Below are positions 35,474 through 44,952 of a stretch of 64,000 bases of DNA, in pieces. The notes under the pieces were generated by a model. It saw nothing but the letters and a program-made list of their open reading frames with translations. It searched no databases and had not been told where the DNA came from. The DNA is from Microbacterium limosum (GTDB lineage: Bacteria; Actinomycetota; Actinomycetes; Actinomycetales; Microbacteriaceae). The stretch lies in contig NZ_CP137080.1 of assembly GCF_036324365.1 (NCBI RefSeq), forward strand, positions 2,666,001 through 2,730,000. Direction: 5' to 3'. Every line of letters begins with the position of its first letter. The first letter of the stretch is position 1. The position numbers and the translations under genes are program-made.

Positions 35474-36815
35474 GCGACCCCCTCGCGGCCGAGAAGTCGG
35501 TGCGGGTCACCCTCTCGGCATCGCCGAGCCTCTGCCAGAGACGTTCGATCTCGGCCAGCCGGGGGTCGGCGGATGCCTCGACGAGTCGCGCCGTCTCGAC
35601 GTAGGCCTCCATGTGGTGCGCCGGCAGCGTCGCGTCCCCGAGGTGCGGCAGGGGGTCGACGACCCGGCTCACCTGCACGCTGCCCGACGAGCCCTGGGCG
35701 GCGACCGGCGCCGGCCCGGCGAGCGCGGCGACCGGGTCGTCGGCGTGCCGGACGTCTATCGCGAGCACATCGGGCGCGACCTCCGCGGGGACCGGCGACC
35801 CGAAGGTGATGAGGGTGCGCACGTCGGGGTCGGCGCCGGCCAGCGCGACGCCGATCATGGCCCCCTGCGAGTGCGTCGCCAGGTGCACCGCCTCGCCCGG
35901 GGCGACGCCTGCGGCATCCATCGCGGCCCGGACCGCGTCGACCGACGCCGCGCCCTCACCGCTGTAGAGCTGCAGGTTCGAGCGCATGTCGAACGGGTCG
36001 GCGCCCCCCAGCTTCGCGCTCTGCGTGCCGGCGACGTACACCATCCACTCCCGGCGCCCTCCCGGCAGGTCGTAGCGCTCCACCCTCACGCGCGCCGCGT
36101 CGCCGCCCGGGATGCGGCGCGCGGCGGCGGCCAGGCCCGTGGGCGGCCGGGCCGGCGCCGTCCACGCGGGTGCGACGGTGGCGGCCCGCGGCGACGGCGG
36201 GACGGCGCGAGGCGCAGCCGTCCCGCGCGCGGACGTGTGGAGGGCGATCGCGCCCCGCAGCGCCGCCATCGCCGCCCCCGCCCACAGCGCGCCGCCGATC
36301 CCGCCCGCGAGCGCCGCGACGAACCCCACCTGCGCCTCCAGCGAGCGGGGCGTGCGCCCGGCGAGCTCGATGCGCGCGCGGGCCAGGGCATGCCACGCGG
36401 CATCTGCGTCGGCGATCTGCTCGTCGCCCAGCAGCCGGCGGGCGAGCACGACGATGCGTTCTTCGATGCCCTCCCGGGTTCGCGAGCCGTCACCCGCGTC
36501 TCCCGCCGAGAGCCACTGCGCCCGCAGCTCCGCCAGCTCGTACGTGTCGGCGGCCGTGCGCAGGTCGCCGCCGAGCTCGTCCAGCCGGTCGGCGGCGGTC
36601 GAGAGCCGACTCGCGGCGTCGCCGCACCGGTGGGCGAGACCGCGCGCCTCCGGCACGGCCCACGCGTCGAACAGCGCCTCCCCGGCGCGGGCGACCCGCT
36701 CGGCCGCGCCGCGGATCCCCTCCGCGTCGACGGCGACTCGCGCCGCCGCCCGGCGGAGGCTCGCCGTGTCCACCTGCACGACGGCGCCCGAGGTGATCGT
36801 GATCTCGTCGCCCAT
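35442..36815 (-). CDS. WXG100-like helical domain joined to an alpha/beta hydrolase-like domain
   Basis: A 457-residue protein. Residues 1-150 are Ala-rich helical, like ESX/WXG100 or LXG-type N-terminal regions (DTASLRRAAARVAVDAEGIR). A Gly/Ala hydrophobic patch near 165-190 may cross the membrane. The C-terminal half resembles a hydrolase: a nucleophile elbow in HLATHSQGAMIGVAL and an oxyanion-type YVAGTQSAKLGG. A small WXG-like gene lies 14 bp upstream, so an Esx-like secreted pair is possible. Catalytic His is not obvious to me. Confidence 0.62.
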   Translation of the reverse strand: MGDEITITSGAVVQVDTASLRRAAARVAVDAEGIRGAAERVARAGEALFDAWAVPEARGLAHRCGDAASRLSTAADRLDELGGDLRTAADTYELAELRAQWLSAGDAGDGSRTREGIEERIVVLARRLLGDEQIADADAAWHALARARIELAGRTPRSLEAQVGFVAALAGGIGGALWAGAAMAALRGAIALHTSARGTAAPRAVPPSPRAATVAPAWTAPARPPTGLAAAARRIPGGDAARVRVERYDLPGGRREWMVYVAGTQSAKLGGADPFDMRSNLQLYSGEGAASVDAVRAAMDAAGVAPGEAVHLATHSQGAMIGVALAGADPDVRTLITFGSPVPAEVAPDVLAIDVRHADDPVAALAGPAPVAAQGSSGSVQVSRVVDPLPHLGDATLPAHHMEAYVETARLVEASADPRLAEIERLWQRLGDAERVTRTDFSAARGSLSPASPSAAG

Positions 36816-36829
36816 GGACCGCGCGCCCG

Positions 36830-37123
36830 TCAGCGCACCGCGTCCACGGCGGCGGCCAGCCGTCGCCGCAGCATCCCGATGTCGGCGGCCACCTCATCCG
36901 CCACCGCGGCACCCGCCGCCATCCCCTCCTCCGCGCGCCGCGCGGCATCGACGAACGCCCGTCCGGCGGGGCTCTCCCACGCCACCTCGGCCGGGAGCCC
37001 GTGCACGGCGGCGACCAGCTCGCCGACGGTGGCCAGCGCGTCATCCGCCAGCCGTTCCGCCACGCCCAGCGCGGCGAGCGCGCGCTGCGCGGAGGCGGGA
37101 TCGAGGGGGTAGGAGGCGAGCAC
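36830..37123 (-). CDS. Small helical WXG100-like protein
   Basis: A 97-residue predicted helical hairpin (RALAALGVAERLADDALATVGELVAAVHGLPAEVAW, then a second helix with DAARRAEEGMAAG). The W-x-S around VAWESPAGRAF sits near the hairpin turn, as in WXG100 proteins. The start is uncertain: a GTG at 37123, or an ATG at 37252 that would run through the divergent promoter of the phosphatase. It is 14 bp upstream of the WXG/hydrolase gene, suggesting an operon. Confidence 0.55.
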   Translation of the reverse strand: MLASYPLDPASAQRALAALGVAERLADDALATVGELVAAVHGLPAEVAWESPAGRAFVDAARRAEEGMAAGAAVADEVAADIGMLRRRLAAAVDAVR

Positions 37124-37250
37124 GCTCCCAGCGTCCCGGAGCGTCGGAGCCGCACTCGCGTGCCGCCCCTCCGGGCGGGGTCGTGAAGCCGCGACGGGAT
37201 CTGGGGAGGAGGGATCGACCCGCGCCGCTGCCGTTGGCACAATGGGCGAC

Positions 37251-37796
37251 ATGTCGCGACCCGATGACTCTTCGGCGTTCCGCGTCGTCTTCGTCTGCAC
37301 CGGAAACATCTGCCGCTCGCCCATGGCCGATGTCGTCTTCCGGCAGATGGCGGATGCCGCGGGCCTGTCCTCGCGCGTCGCGTCGACCAGTGCGGCGACC
37401 GGCGACTGGCATGTGGGCGAGCAGGCGGACCACCGCACGCTCGCCGCACTGGAGCGCCAGGGCTACGACGGTCGCATCCATCGTGCGCGGCAGTTCACCC
37501 TCGAGTCGTTCGCCGCGAACGACCTCGTGGTGGCGCTCGACCGCAGCCACGAGCGGATCCTGCGCGGGTGGGCGCCCAGCGAGGAGGATGCCGGCAAGGT
37601 GGCGCTGCTGATGTCCTTCGAACCCCGGCCCCACACGCTCGACGTGCCCGACCCCTACTACGCGGGGCCCGCGATGTTCGACGACGTGCTCGGTATGATC
37701 GAGAGCGCGACCCGGTCTCTCTTCCGCCAGCTGGAGCCCGCGCTCCGTTCGGGGTCGCGATCCCCTTTCCTCACCCCGCCCGGAGCTCTGTCTTGA
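37251..37796 (+). CDS. Low-molecular-weight protein-tyrosine phosphatase
   Basis: A 181-residue phosphatase. The P-loop FVCTGNICRSPMAD holds the CX5R nucleophile motif (Cys16), and VPDPYYAG supplies the general-acid Asp. I prefer the ATG at 37251 to 37242 because CACAAT (37238-37243) lies 7 nt from it, fitting a leaderless mRNA. A Pro-containing tail follows the fold. The TTG start of purB overlaps its stop. Confidence 0.9.
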   Translation: MSRPDDSSAFRVVFVCTGNICRSPMADVVFRQMADAAGLSSRVASTSAATGDWHVGEQADHRTLAALERQGYDGRIHRARQFTLESFAANDLVVALDRSHERILRGWAPSEEDAGKVALLMSFEPRPHTLDVPDPYYAGPAMFDDVLGMIESATRSLFRQLEPALRSGSRSPFLTPPGALS

Positions 37797-39163
37797 CGTC
37801 GCTGCCCTTCCAGCCGCTCAGCCCCCTCGATGGCCGGTACCGCCCCGCGGTCGCCCCGCTGTCCGAACACCTCTCGGAGGCCGGCCTCAACCGCGCGCGG
37901 GTCGAGGTGGAGGTCGAGTGGATCATCGCTCTCACCGATCGCTCGCTGTTCGACACCTCACCGCTGCCCGAGGAAAGCAAGCTCGCGCTGCGCGCCCTCT
38001 ACCTCGCGTTCGGGCAGCAGGAGATCGACTGGCTCGCCGAGCGCGAAGCGGTCACCCGCCACGACGTGAAGGCCGTCGAGTACCTGGTCCGCGATCGCCT
38101 GTCCTCGCTCGGCCTCGACGCGATCGCCGAGCTGACGCACTTCGGCTGCACGAGCGAGGACATCAACTCACTCGCCTACGCGCTCACCGTCAAGCGGGCC
38201 GCGCTCGAGGTCTGGCTGCCGGCCCTCCGCGCCGTCATCGACCGCGTCGCCGCGCTCGCCGACGAGCACCGCGACGCCGCCATGCTCTCGCGCACCCACG
38301 GTCAGCCCGCGACCCCCACCACGATGGGCAAGGAGCTCGCGGTGTTCGCGGGGCGCCTCCGCCGCGTCGCCGACCAGGTCGCGGCATCCGAGTTCCTCGG
38401 CAAGTTCTCCGGCGCCACCGGCACGTGGTCGGCGCACGTCGCCGCGGCGCCCGAGGTGGCGTGGCCGACCGTCGCCCGGGAGTTCGTCGAGTCGCTGGGG
38501 CTCGGCTTCAACCCGCTCACGACGCAGATCGAGTCGCACGACTGGCAGGTGGAGCTGTACGACCGCATCCGTCACGCGGGCGGCATCCTCCACAACCTCG
38601 CCACCGACGTGTGGACCTACATCTCGCTCGGCTACTTCACGCAGATCCCCGTCGCGGGCGCCACCGGCTCGTCGACGATGCCGCACAAGATCAACCCGAT
38701 CCGGTTCGAGAACGCCGAGGCCAACCTCGAGATCGCGGGCGCCCTGCTCGCGTCGCTGTCGACGACGCTCGTCACGAGCCGCCTGCAGCGCGACCTCACC
38801 GACTCCTCGACGCAGCGGAACATCGGCGTCGCGTTCGGGCACTCGCTGCTCGCGCTCGACAACCTGCACCGCGGGCTCGGCGAGATCTCGCTCGCGGAGG
38901 ACGCGCTGCTGGCCGACCTCGACGCCAACTGGGAGGTGCTCGGCGAGGCGATCCAGACCGTCGTGCGCGCCGAGGTCGTCGCGGGCCGCTCGCGGATCAG
39001 CGACCCCTACGCCCTCCTGAAGGAGCTCACGCGCGGCCGCCGCGTCGGCGCGGAAGACCTCGCCGCGTTCGTGCAGACCCTCGAGATCGGCGACGACGCC
39101 AAGGCGCGCCTGCTCGCTCTCACCCCCGCGACCTACACGGGGCTGGCGACCGAGCTCTACTGA
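37793..39163 (+). CDS. purB: Adenylosuccinate lyase
   Basis: A 456-residue fumarase/aspartase-family enzyme acting twice in purine synthesis. The signature GSSTMPHKINPIRFENAE (with the catalytic Ser loop) is clear, as are SRTHGQPATPTTMGKE and LTHFGCTSEDINS. I accept the TTG at 37793 because it gives the conserved start TSLPFQPLSPLDGRY, overlaps the phosphatase stop (TTGA) and has GGAG upstream. The 3' end overlaps a convergent small gene by 7 bp. Confidence 0.95.
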   Translation: MTSLPFQPLSPLDGRYRPAVAPLSEHLSEAGLNRARVEVEVEWIIALTDRSLFDTSPLPEESKLALRALYLAFGQQEIDWLAEREAVTRHDVKAVEYLVRDRLSSLGLDAIAELTHFGCTSEDINSLAYALTVKRAALEVWLPALRAVIDRVAALADEHRDAAMLSRTHGQPATPTTMGKELAVFAGRLRRVADQVAASEFLGKFSGATGTWSAHVAAAPEVAWPTVAREFVESLGLGFNPLTTQIESHDWQVELYDRIRHAGGILHNLATDVWTYISLGYFTQIPVAGATGSSTMPHKINPIRFENAEANLEIAGALLASLSTTLVTSRLQRDLTDSSTQRNIGVAFGHSLLALDNLHRGLGEISLAEDALLADLDANWEVLGEAIQTVVRAEVVAGRSRISDPYALLKELTRGRRVGAEDLAAFVQTLEIGDDAKARLLALTPATYTGLATELY

Positions 39164-39480
39164 GCGCGGGGGGATGCCGCTGCATCCCCGTCGCCGGAGT
39201 CGTCCGCAGGCTCGTCCGGCAGCAGCACGGGGCGGTCGACGGGCCGCTCCACCTGCGCGGGGTCGACCGCGAGGAGCAGCAGCGAGAGCCCGAGCAGCAC
39301 GCCGATGAACGTCACGCCGGCGACGACGAGCGCGAGCGGAAGCACGCTCGTGCCGCCGCCGGTCTGGAAGCCGCCCGCGGAGAAGAACGTGACGACGCCC
39401 GCGAAGACGGCGCACGCGAAGGCGATGCCCAGCAGCTGAACGGGGCGCATCAGGGCGCGGCGGGTGGGTCGGTCGCTCAT
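39157..39480 (-). CDS. Two-helix membrane protein, unknown function
   Basis: A 107-residue protein with two hydrophobic segments (LLGIAFACAVFAGVVTFFSAG and LPLALVVAGVTFIGVLLGLS) and an acidic Asp/Ala-rich C terminus. It begins with a short basic stretch. Its start overlaps the upstream gene's stop (ATGA), so the two are coupled. No family recognised. Confidence 0.75.
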   Translation of the reverse strand: MSDRPTRRALMRPVQLLGIAFACAVFAGVVTFFSAGGFQTGGGTSVLPLALVVAGVTFIGVLLGLSLLLLAVDPAQVERPVDRPVLLPDEPADDSGDGDAAASPRAQ

Positions 39481-40130
39481 GCGGTGCCCTCCTCGGGCGC
39501 GGGGGCCACGGCATCCGCCTCACCGGCGGCCTTCGGGCGGGGGGAGAAGGCGGCGATCGCGAGGTAGACCGCCACGATGGCGGCGTACCCGCCGAACACG
39601 CCGACGGCGATCGTCGTCCCGGTCAGGGTGAAGGTGCCCGCTTCGTCGATCGTGTACTCGAGCACGTACTGCGCCGGGATCACGAGCATCGCGGCGCCCA
39701 GGACGAGGGTGAGGATGCCGACGGTCACGGCATCCCGTGCCTGTCCGCGCCGCGCGGCGTCGGCCCGGCGCTCGCGGAGCCCGGAGAGGAGCTCCACCGC
39801 GCCCGACACGAACGCCCACGCGATGACGAGGACGAAGAAGGTCGTGCTCGTGCGCCAGGGGCCGATCCCGGCGATCATTCCGGCGATGACCGCGACCGCC
39901 CCGAGCGAGAGCGGCGCCCACCGCCTGCCGGCGGGATAGGTCAGCCACGCCGCGAGGAAGAACACGATCGCCGTGAGGATGCCGAACCCGCTGAACACCG
40001 AGAGTCCGACCGCCGCGGAGTGATCGGGGGAGAACGTGATCATCAGCGCCGCGATCGCCGCGGCACCGGCGCGGGCCAGCTGCACGTGGTGCACGGCGAA
40101 GCGCTCGGCGGGGACGGACGGGCTTGACAC
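39477..40130 (-). CDS. HdeD/DUF308-like membrane protein
   Basis: A 217-residue protein with six or seven hydrophobic segments. The spacing of helices and the SGFGILTAIVFFLAAWLTYPAG and FVSGAVELLSGLRERR segments resemble the DUF308/HdeD family. It lies upstream of the two-helix protein and is coupled with it. Function is unknown. GTG start at 40130. Confidence 0.72.
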   Translation of the reverse strand: MSSPSVPAERFAVHHVQLARAGAAAIAALMITFSPDHSAAVGLSVFSGFGILTAIVFFLAAWLTYPAGRRWAPLSLGAVAVIAGMIAGIGPWRTSTTFFVLVIAWAFVSGAVELLSGLRERRADAARRGQARDAVTVGILTLVLGAAMLVIPAQYVLEYTIDEAGTFTLTGTTIAVGVFGGYAAIVAVYLAIAAFSPRPKAAGEADAVAPAPEEGTA

Positions 40131-40314
40131 GACGGAACCTTGCGTAGACGAGGGGATGCCTCCAGTCTAATGGGGGTGCATCGCGTGGCCCGGGGGGGAT
40201 GGCTCCGGCGGTGGGCGGCGAAGGCCGTCCCCCGGAGCAGTCGTGCGGGTGCGCGCGTGCCGCGACCTGCCGGGGAACCTCATCCGCGCGGGCGAGATCG
40301 CCCGAGCAGGAATC

Positions 40315-40782
40315 ATGGCGGGGAACGGATCGGCCCAGGACGGCTTCAGCGACGCCGAACGCGCCGCGATGAAGGAGAGGGCCGCCGAGCTGCGCGCCCA
40401 GCGCGGCGGAGCGAAGAAGGCCGATCAGGCGCAGGCGGTGCAGGACAAGATCGCCGAGATGCCGGACGAGGAGCGTGCGCTCGCGGAGAGGGTGCACGCG
40501 ATCGTGGTGATGAACGCGCCTCAGCTGGATCCCAAGCTCTGGTACGGCATGCCCGCGTATGCGAAGGACGGCGCGGTGGTGTGCTTCTTCCAGGCGGCCA
40601 CCAAGTTCGACAGCCGGTACTGCACCGTCGGTTTCAACGATGCCGCCGCGCTCGATGACGGCCCGATGTGGCCGACCGCGTTCGCGCTCACGGCGATGAC
40701 GCCGGAGACCGAGGCGCGGCTGGTCGAGCTCGTGCGCCGAGCGGTGGGCGCCCCCGCGCCGAGCGAGGAGCCGGGCACCTAG
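40315..40782 (+). CDS. DUF1801 domain protein
   Basis: A 155-residue soluble protein. The N-terminal half is a charged helical linker with a basic patch (RGGAKKADQAQAVQDK), and the C-terminal half matches the DUF1801/YdhG fold (KLWYGMPAYAKDGAVVCFFQAATKFDSRY, then FALTAMTPETEARL). I start at the ATG at 40315; an open frame to 40243 has no similarity. Some relatives are called iron chaperones, but function is not established. Confidence 0.78.
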   Translation: MAGNGSAQDGFSDAERAAMKERAAELRAQRGGAKKADQAQAVQDKIAEMPDEERALAERVHAIVVMNAPQLDPKLWYGMPAYAKDGAVVCFFQAATKFDSRYCTVGFNDAAALDDGPMWPTAFALTAMTPETEARLVELVRRAVGAPAPSEEPGT

Positions 40783-40792
40783 GCTCGGTGGA

Positions 40793-42055
40793 GTGGAGCA
40801 GCACGACGTCATCGTGATCGGCGCGGGGCTGGCGGGCCTGCGCGCCGCGACCCGGCTCGCGCTCGACGGGCTCGACGTGACGGTGCTCGAGGCCTCGGAT
40901 GCCGTGGGCGGGCGCCAGCGCACCGACCGCGTCGACGGCTTCCTGCTCGACCGCGGCTTCCACGTGCTGAACCCCGCCTACCCCGCCGTGCGACGGTGGG
41001 TCGACGTCGAACCGCTGCGCGTGCGCCGGTTTCCCGTGGCGGTACGGGTGCGCCGCGCCGGCGGGGTGCGCGAGCTCGCGCACCCCCTCCGTCATCCCTC
41101 GCACCTCGTCGCGACGCTGCGGAGCAGCCTCGTGACACCGCGGGATGCCGCGATCCTCGCCCGCTGGCTCGCTCCGGTGCTGCTGCGGCCGCAGGCCGTC
41201 GCCCGCGGCGACGACCGCGCCCTCGCCGAGGCCTGGACGGCGCTCGGCCTGCGCTCGTCCCTGCGCACCGAGGTGCTCGAACCGTTCCTCGCCGGTGTGC
41301 TGGCCGACGACTCGGGGGAGACCTCCGACGCGTTCGCCCGGCTGCTGCTGCGGTCGTTCGTGCTCGGCCGCCCGGGTGTGCCCGAGCACGGCATCGGGGC
41401 GGTGCCGCTGCAGCTCGCCGCGATCGCACGGGCGATCGGGGCACGCATCCGCGTCGACGCCCGCGTCACGGCGGTGCGGCGCACGGGCCGATCGACGGAG
41501 GTGGCGATCGCGGGAGCGCCCGCCCTCGAGGCGCGCGCGGTCGTCGTCGCCGTCGGCGGCGAGGCGCTGCCGGGCCTTGTCGACCTGCCCGCCGCGCCCA
41601 CGAAGGGCCTGCAGACGTGGTGGTTCGCGAGCGAACAGCCGCCCTCGGCATCCGCCTCGCTCTCGGTGGACGGCCGCCGACGGGGACCGATCGTGAACAC
41701 GGTCGTCATGTCGCACACGGCCCCCGGCTACGCGCCCGAGGGGATGCATCTGGTGCAGGCGACGTGTCTGCTGCCGGGAGGGGAACGGGCGGCGCCCGCG
41801 GAGGGCGACGTGCGGCGGCAGCTCACGGAGATCTGGGGTCGCGACGCCGGATCGTGGCGGCTGCTGCGACGGGACGACATCCCCCACGCCCTCCCCGCGC
41901 AGCCGGCGCCGCTGCGGCCCGCCAAGCCGGCCCGCCTGTCTCCGGGGCTGTACGTCGCGGGCGATCACCGCGACACCGCCTCGATCCAGGGCGCGCTCGT
42001 GTCGGGGGAACGCGTGGCCCGAGCGGTCGCGGGCGACCTGCGGCGGGGACGCTGA
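40793..42055 (+). CDS. FAD-dependent amine oxidase/desaturase-family protein
   Basis: A 420-residue flavoprotein. The N-terminal dinucleotide motif VIVIGAGLAGLRAATRLALDGLDVTVLEASDAVGGRQRT is the amine oxidase/phytoene desaturase pattern, and the C-terminal YVAGDHRDTASIQGALVSGE closes the FAD site. No carotenoid genes are nearby, so the substrate is unknown. The GTG at 40793 lies 7 nt from TAGGCT (40780-40785), predicting a leaderless mRNA. Confidence 0.86.
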   Translation: MEQHDVIVIGAGLAGLRAATRLALDGLDVTVLEASDAVGGRQRTDRVDGFLLDRGFHVLNPAYPAVRRWVDVEPLRVRRFPVAVRVRRAGGVRELAHPLRHPSHLVATLRSSLVTPRDAAILARWLAPVLLRPQAVARGDDRALAEAWTALGLRSSLRTEVLEPFLAGVLADDSGETSDAFARLLLRSFVLGRPGVPEHGIGAVPLQLAAIARAIGARIRVDARVTAVRRTGRSTEVAIAGAPALEARAVVVAVGGEALPGLVDLPAAPTKGLQTWWFASEQPPSASASLSVDGRRRGPIVNTVVMSHTAPGYAPEGMHLVQATCLLPGGERAAPAEGDVRRQLTEIWGRDAGSWRLLRRDDIPHALPAQPAPLRPAKPARLSPGLYVAGDHRDTASIQGALVSGERVARAVAGDLRRGR

Positions 42056-42061
42056 GCGCCC

Positions 42062-42853
42062 TCAGCGCAGGAAGAACTCCACCGCGGCACGGCGGAAGTC
42101 GCGCGAACCGGGGGTGTTGAAATGATGCCGGCCGGGGATCTCGACGAACTCCCCGCGGGGCGTCGCCTCGGCCAGCCCGCGTGAGCGCTCGAGGATGGCG
42201 TCTTCGCTGCCCGTGGCGAAGAGGATGGGCTGCTGAGGGGGATCGGCGGGGTCGGGATCGGAGTCTCCCAGGCGCATCCCCTCGGCGAGCGCGACGAGCG
42301 CCCGCAGGTCGTTTCCGCTGACCCGCTCGGCGAGGGTGACGTAGTTGCGCGTCACCGGGTCGGTCACCTCGGTGCCGTCCTCGACGAACGCGCGGGCCTG
42401 GTCGAGCTTCAGCCGGCCGAGCGGCGTGCCGTCCGGGATGCCGCCCAGCACCGCGCTCGAGACGCGGAGCGCGGCGTCGACGGCCAGCTGCCACCCGACG
42501 CGCGCGCCGAGCGAGTACCCGGCGTAGCGCGCTTCGTCGATGAGGTAGGTGTCGAGCACGACCTCGAGGTCGTCGATGAGGGCGGGCATCGAGTAGGCCG
42601 CGGGATCGTGGGGCTTCTCGCTGGCGCCGTGTCCCCGCTGGTCCACCCCGATCACCCGGAACCCCGCGCGAAGCAGCTCCCGCACCCACCCCGTGCTCAC
42701 CCAGTTGTCGCGGCAGCTGGAGGAGAAGCCGTGCACCACCAGCACGGGTTCGTCCCCGTCATCCCCCCACGTGTAGGTCGCGATGCGCAGGCCGTCGCCC
42801 GACATCACGAACCGCGGGTCGGGCATTTCGGTCAGGAGGGGAGCGGCATCCAT
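42062..42853 (-). CDS. Alpha/beta-hydrolase fold esterase/hydrolase
   Basis: A 263-residue hydrolase. The oxyanion motif VVHGFSSSCRDNW, the nucleophile elbow AGYSLGARVG (Ser near residue 116) and the C-terminal HHFNTPGSRDF with catalytic His are seen. The acid is probably in ATGSEDAILE. The start is ATG 42853 or 42871; neither has a clear ribosome site. It is divergent from the methyltransferase. The substrate is unknown. Confidence 0.86.
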   Translation of the reverse strand: MDAAPLLTEMPDPRFVMSGDGLRIATYTWGDDGDEPVLVVHGFSSSCRDNWVSTGWVRELLRAGFRVIGVDQRGHGASEKPHDPAAYSMPALIDDLEVVLDTYLIDEARYAGYSLGARVGWQLAVDAALRVSSAVLGGIPDGTPLGRLKLDQARAFVEDGTEVTDPVTRNYVTLAERVSGNDLRALVALAEGMRLGDSDPDPADPPQQPILFATGSEDAILERSRGLAEATPRGEFVEIPGRHHFNTPGSRDFRRAAVEFFLR

Positions 42854-42911
42854 CCCCCCAGCATTGCGCATCGGTTTGCGGTGCGAGCGCGCACGGAGCC
42901 ATGATCTCGGC

Positions 42912-43607
42912 ATGGACGACAACGGCGACGAGAGACTCCCCGCCGAGGATCTCGACGCCACCGAGCGCGCGGCGGCCGACCCCGCGGCGCACTGGGAGCA
43001 GCGTTACGCCTCGCGCGGCTCCGTCTGGTCGGGGCGCGTCAATCGCACCCTGGTCGATGTCGCGGGGAACCTGTCCCCCGGATCGGCCCTGGATCTCGGG
43101 TGCGGCGAGGGCGCGGACGCGATCTGGCTCGCCGAGCGGGGCTGGTCCGTGACCGGGGTGGACCTCTCTCCGACGGCCGCGCGGCGCGCGACCGACGCAG
43201 CGCGGGCCGCGGGAATCGGGGAGGACCGGGCGCGATTCGTCGCCGCCGATCTGACCGCATGGAGCCCGGAGAGGAGCGTAGACCTCGTCGCCGCCACCTT
43301 CCTGCACTCCATGGTCGAACTCCCGCGGGCGGCGATCCTCCGTCGTGCCGCGACATGGGTCGCGCCGGGCGGCCACCTGCTCGTCATCGCGCACGCCGCC
43401 GCGCCGCCCTGGGCGGCAGGTCTGCGCGAGCACGCCCACGAGCACCGGCAGGCGTTCCCGACCCCGGCGAGCGAGATCGCCGACCTCGACCTGGATGAGC
43501 GCGAGTGGGTGGTGCGCATCGCCGAGATCCGCACCCGCGCGGCGACCGGCCCCTCGGGCGAAGAGGCGGACCTCGAGGACTCCGTCCTGCTCGTGCAGCG
43601 CCGCTGA
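42912..43607 (+). CDS. SAM-dependent methyltransferase
   Basis: A 231-residue class I methyltransferase. The SAM-binding GSALDLGCGEGADAIWLAERG is motif I, GVDLSPTAARRA follows as motif II, and a VDLVAATFLHSM segment is motif IV. The substrate cannot be inferred. It is convergent with the MFS gene, 16 bp away. Confidence 0.87.
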   Translation: MDDNGDERLPAEDLDATERAAADPAAHWEQRYASRGSVWSGRVNRTLVDVAGNLSPGSALDLGCGEGADAIWLAERGWSVTGVDLSPTAARRATDAARAAGIGEDRARFVAADLTAWSPERSVDLVAATFLHSMVELPRAAILRRAATWVAPGGHLLVIAHAAAPPWAAGLREHAHEHRQAFPTPASEIADLDLDEREWVVRIAEIRTRAATGPSGEEADLEDSVLLVQRR

Positions 43608-43623
43608 GTCTCGGAAGCGCCGC

Positions 43624-44952
43624 TCAGCGCGGGCGGCGCGGCGGCTTGGGGCGGTCCAGGCCGATGTGGATGCGGGTGCGCTTGCGCTCCAGCGAGATGA
43701 AGAAACCCCCGACGAGCCACAGCGGCACCTGCGTCAGGAACGCGACGCGGAACGCCTCGAGCGAGTAGGTCTCCGGTGTCCCCGCTCCCTGCAGGTCGAG
43801 CGCGAGGCCGATGAGGAACACCGCGAGCAGGCCCGCGAGGAATCCTCCCGAGTTCGTGATGCCCGTGGCGGTGCTGAGGCGGTGGCTCGGGTTGTGCGTG
43901 CGCGCGTGGTCGAACGCGATCATGGATGCCGGGCCGCCCAGCGCCAGGGCGATGACCAGCGCGAACAGCAGCCACAGCGGCGCGGGGCCCGGCCACGCGA
44001 TCACGCACAGCCAGGCGATCGCCTGCGCCGCGACCGTCGGCAGCACCAGCGCCCGCGAGCGCACATTCGGCAGCCGGCTGGAGAGCTGGCCCATGAACGG
44101 GCCGATGACGATGCTGACGAGCACGAGGGTGGACATGAGGGCCGCCGCCTCGGCCTGGTCCAGTCCCTCGCCGGCGGTGAGGAACGGCATCCCCCACAGC
44201 ATGATGAACGCCGTGCCCGCGAACGGTGTCGTGAAGTGCGACCAGAACGCCAGCCGGGTCCCCGGGTGCGACCAGGCCGCGCGGATGCCGACGCGCGTGT
44301 CGACCGAGGAGGTCACCGTGGTGATCGCCCCCGTCGACGTGTCGACCGAGACATCCGCGGTGCGTTCGGGCGGGTGATTGCGGATGATCAGCGCCACGAG
44401 CACGGCGAACAGGATGCCGAGGCCCGCGACGCTTCCGAACGTGATCGACCAGCTCGTCGCGTGCAGGAGCGCCGCGAGCGGGATGATCGCGACGATCTGC
44501 CCCAGCTGTCCGAGGATGCCGGTCAGCTGCACCATGAGCGGGCCCCGCTGGGCCGGGAACCAGGTCGCGATCAGGCGGAGCACGCTGGGGAAGACCGCGG
44601 CGTCGCCCGCACCGAGGAGCAGGCGCGCGGCGATCGCGATGCCGACGTTGGGGGCGAACGCGATGGCGAGCTGGCCCGCCGCCATGAGCACCATGCCGAT
44701 CGTCATGATCGGCCTGGCCCCGTAGCGGTCGAGCAGGAGGCCCACGGGGATCTGCATCGCGCCGTAGATGCCGAGCTGGAGGACCGCGAACATCGACAGC
44801 GTCGAGGCATCCGCCTGGAAGCGCTCCGCCGTGTCGATCCCGACCGCCGCGAGCGAGGTGCGGTTGGTCACCGCGAGCATGTAGGCCGCGACCCCGACGC
44901 CCCAGATGGTCCACGCCCGCCACGAAGGCGTGGCGAGTGCGGTGTGCGACAC
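43624..44952 (-). CDS. MFS transporter
   Basis: A 442-residue transporter with about twelve hydrophobic segments. The motif A-like loop between helices 2 and 3 reads GLLLDRYGARPIMTIG, and a second conserved loop includes LLGAGDAAVFPSVLRLIATWFPAQRG, as in anion:cation symporter-type MFS proteins. The C terminus is basic (RIHIGLDRPKPPRRPR). The GTG at 44952 has GAAGAAG upstream. The substrate is unknown. Confidence 0.88.
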   Translation of the reverse strand: MSHTALATPSWRAWTIWGVGVAAYMLAVTNRTSLAAVGIDTAERFQADASTLSMFAVLQLGIYGAMQIPVGLLLDRYGARPIMTIGMVLMAAGQLAIAFAPNVGIAIAARLLLGAGDAAVFPSVLRLIATWFPAQRGPLMVQLTGILGQLGQIVAIIPLAALLHATSWSITFGSVAGLGILFAVLVALIIRNHPPERTADVSVDTSTGAITTVTSSVDTRVGIRAAWSHPGTRLAFWSHFTTPFAGTAFIMLWGMPFLTAGEGLDQAEAAALMSTLVLVSIVIGPFMGQLSSRLPNVRSRALVLPTVAAQAIAWLCVIAWPGPAPLWLLFALVIALALGGPASMIAFDHARTHNPSHRLSTATGITNSGGFLAGLLAVFLIGLALDLQGAGTPETYSLEAFRVAFLTQVPLWLVGGFFISLERKRTRIHIGLDRPKPPRRPR

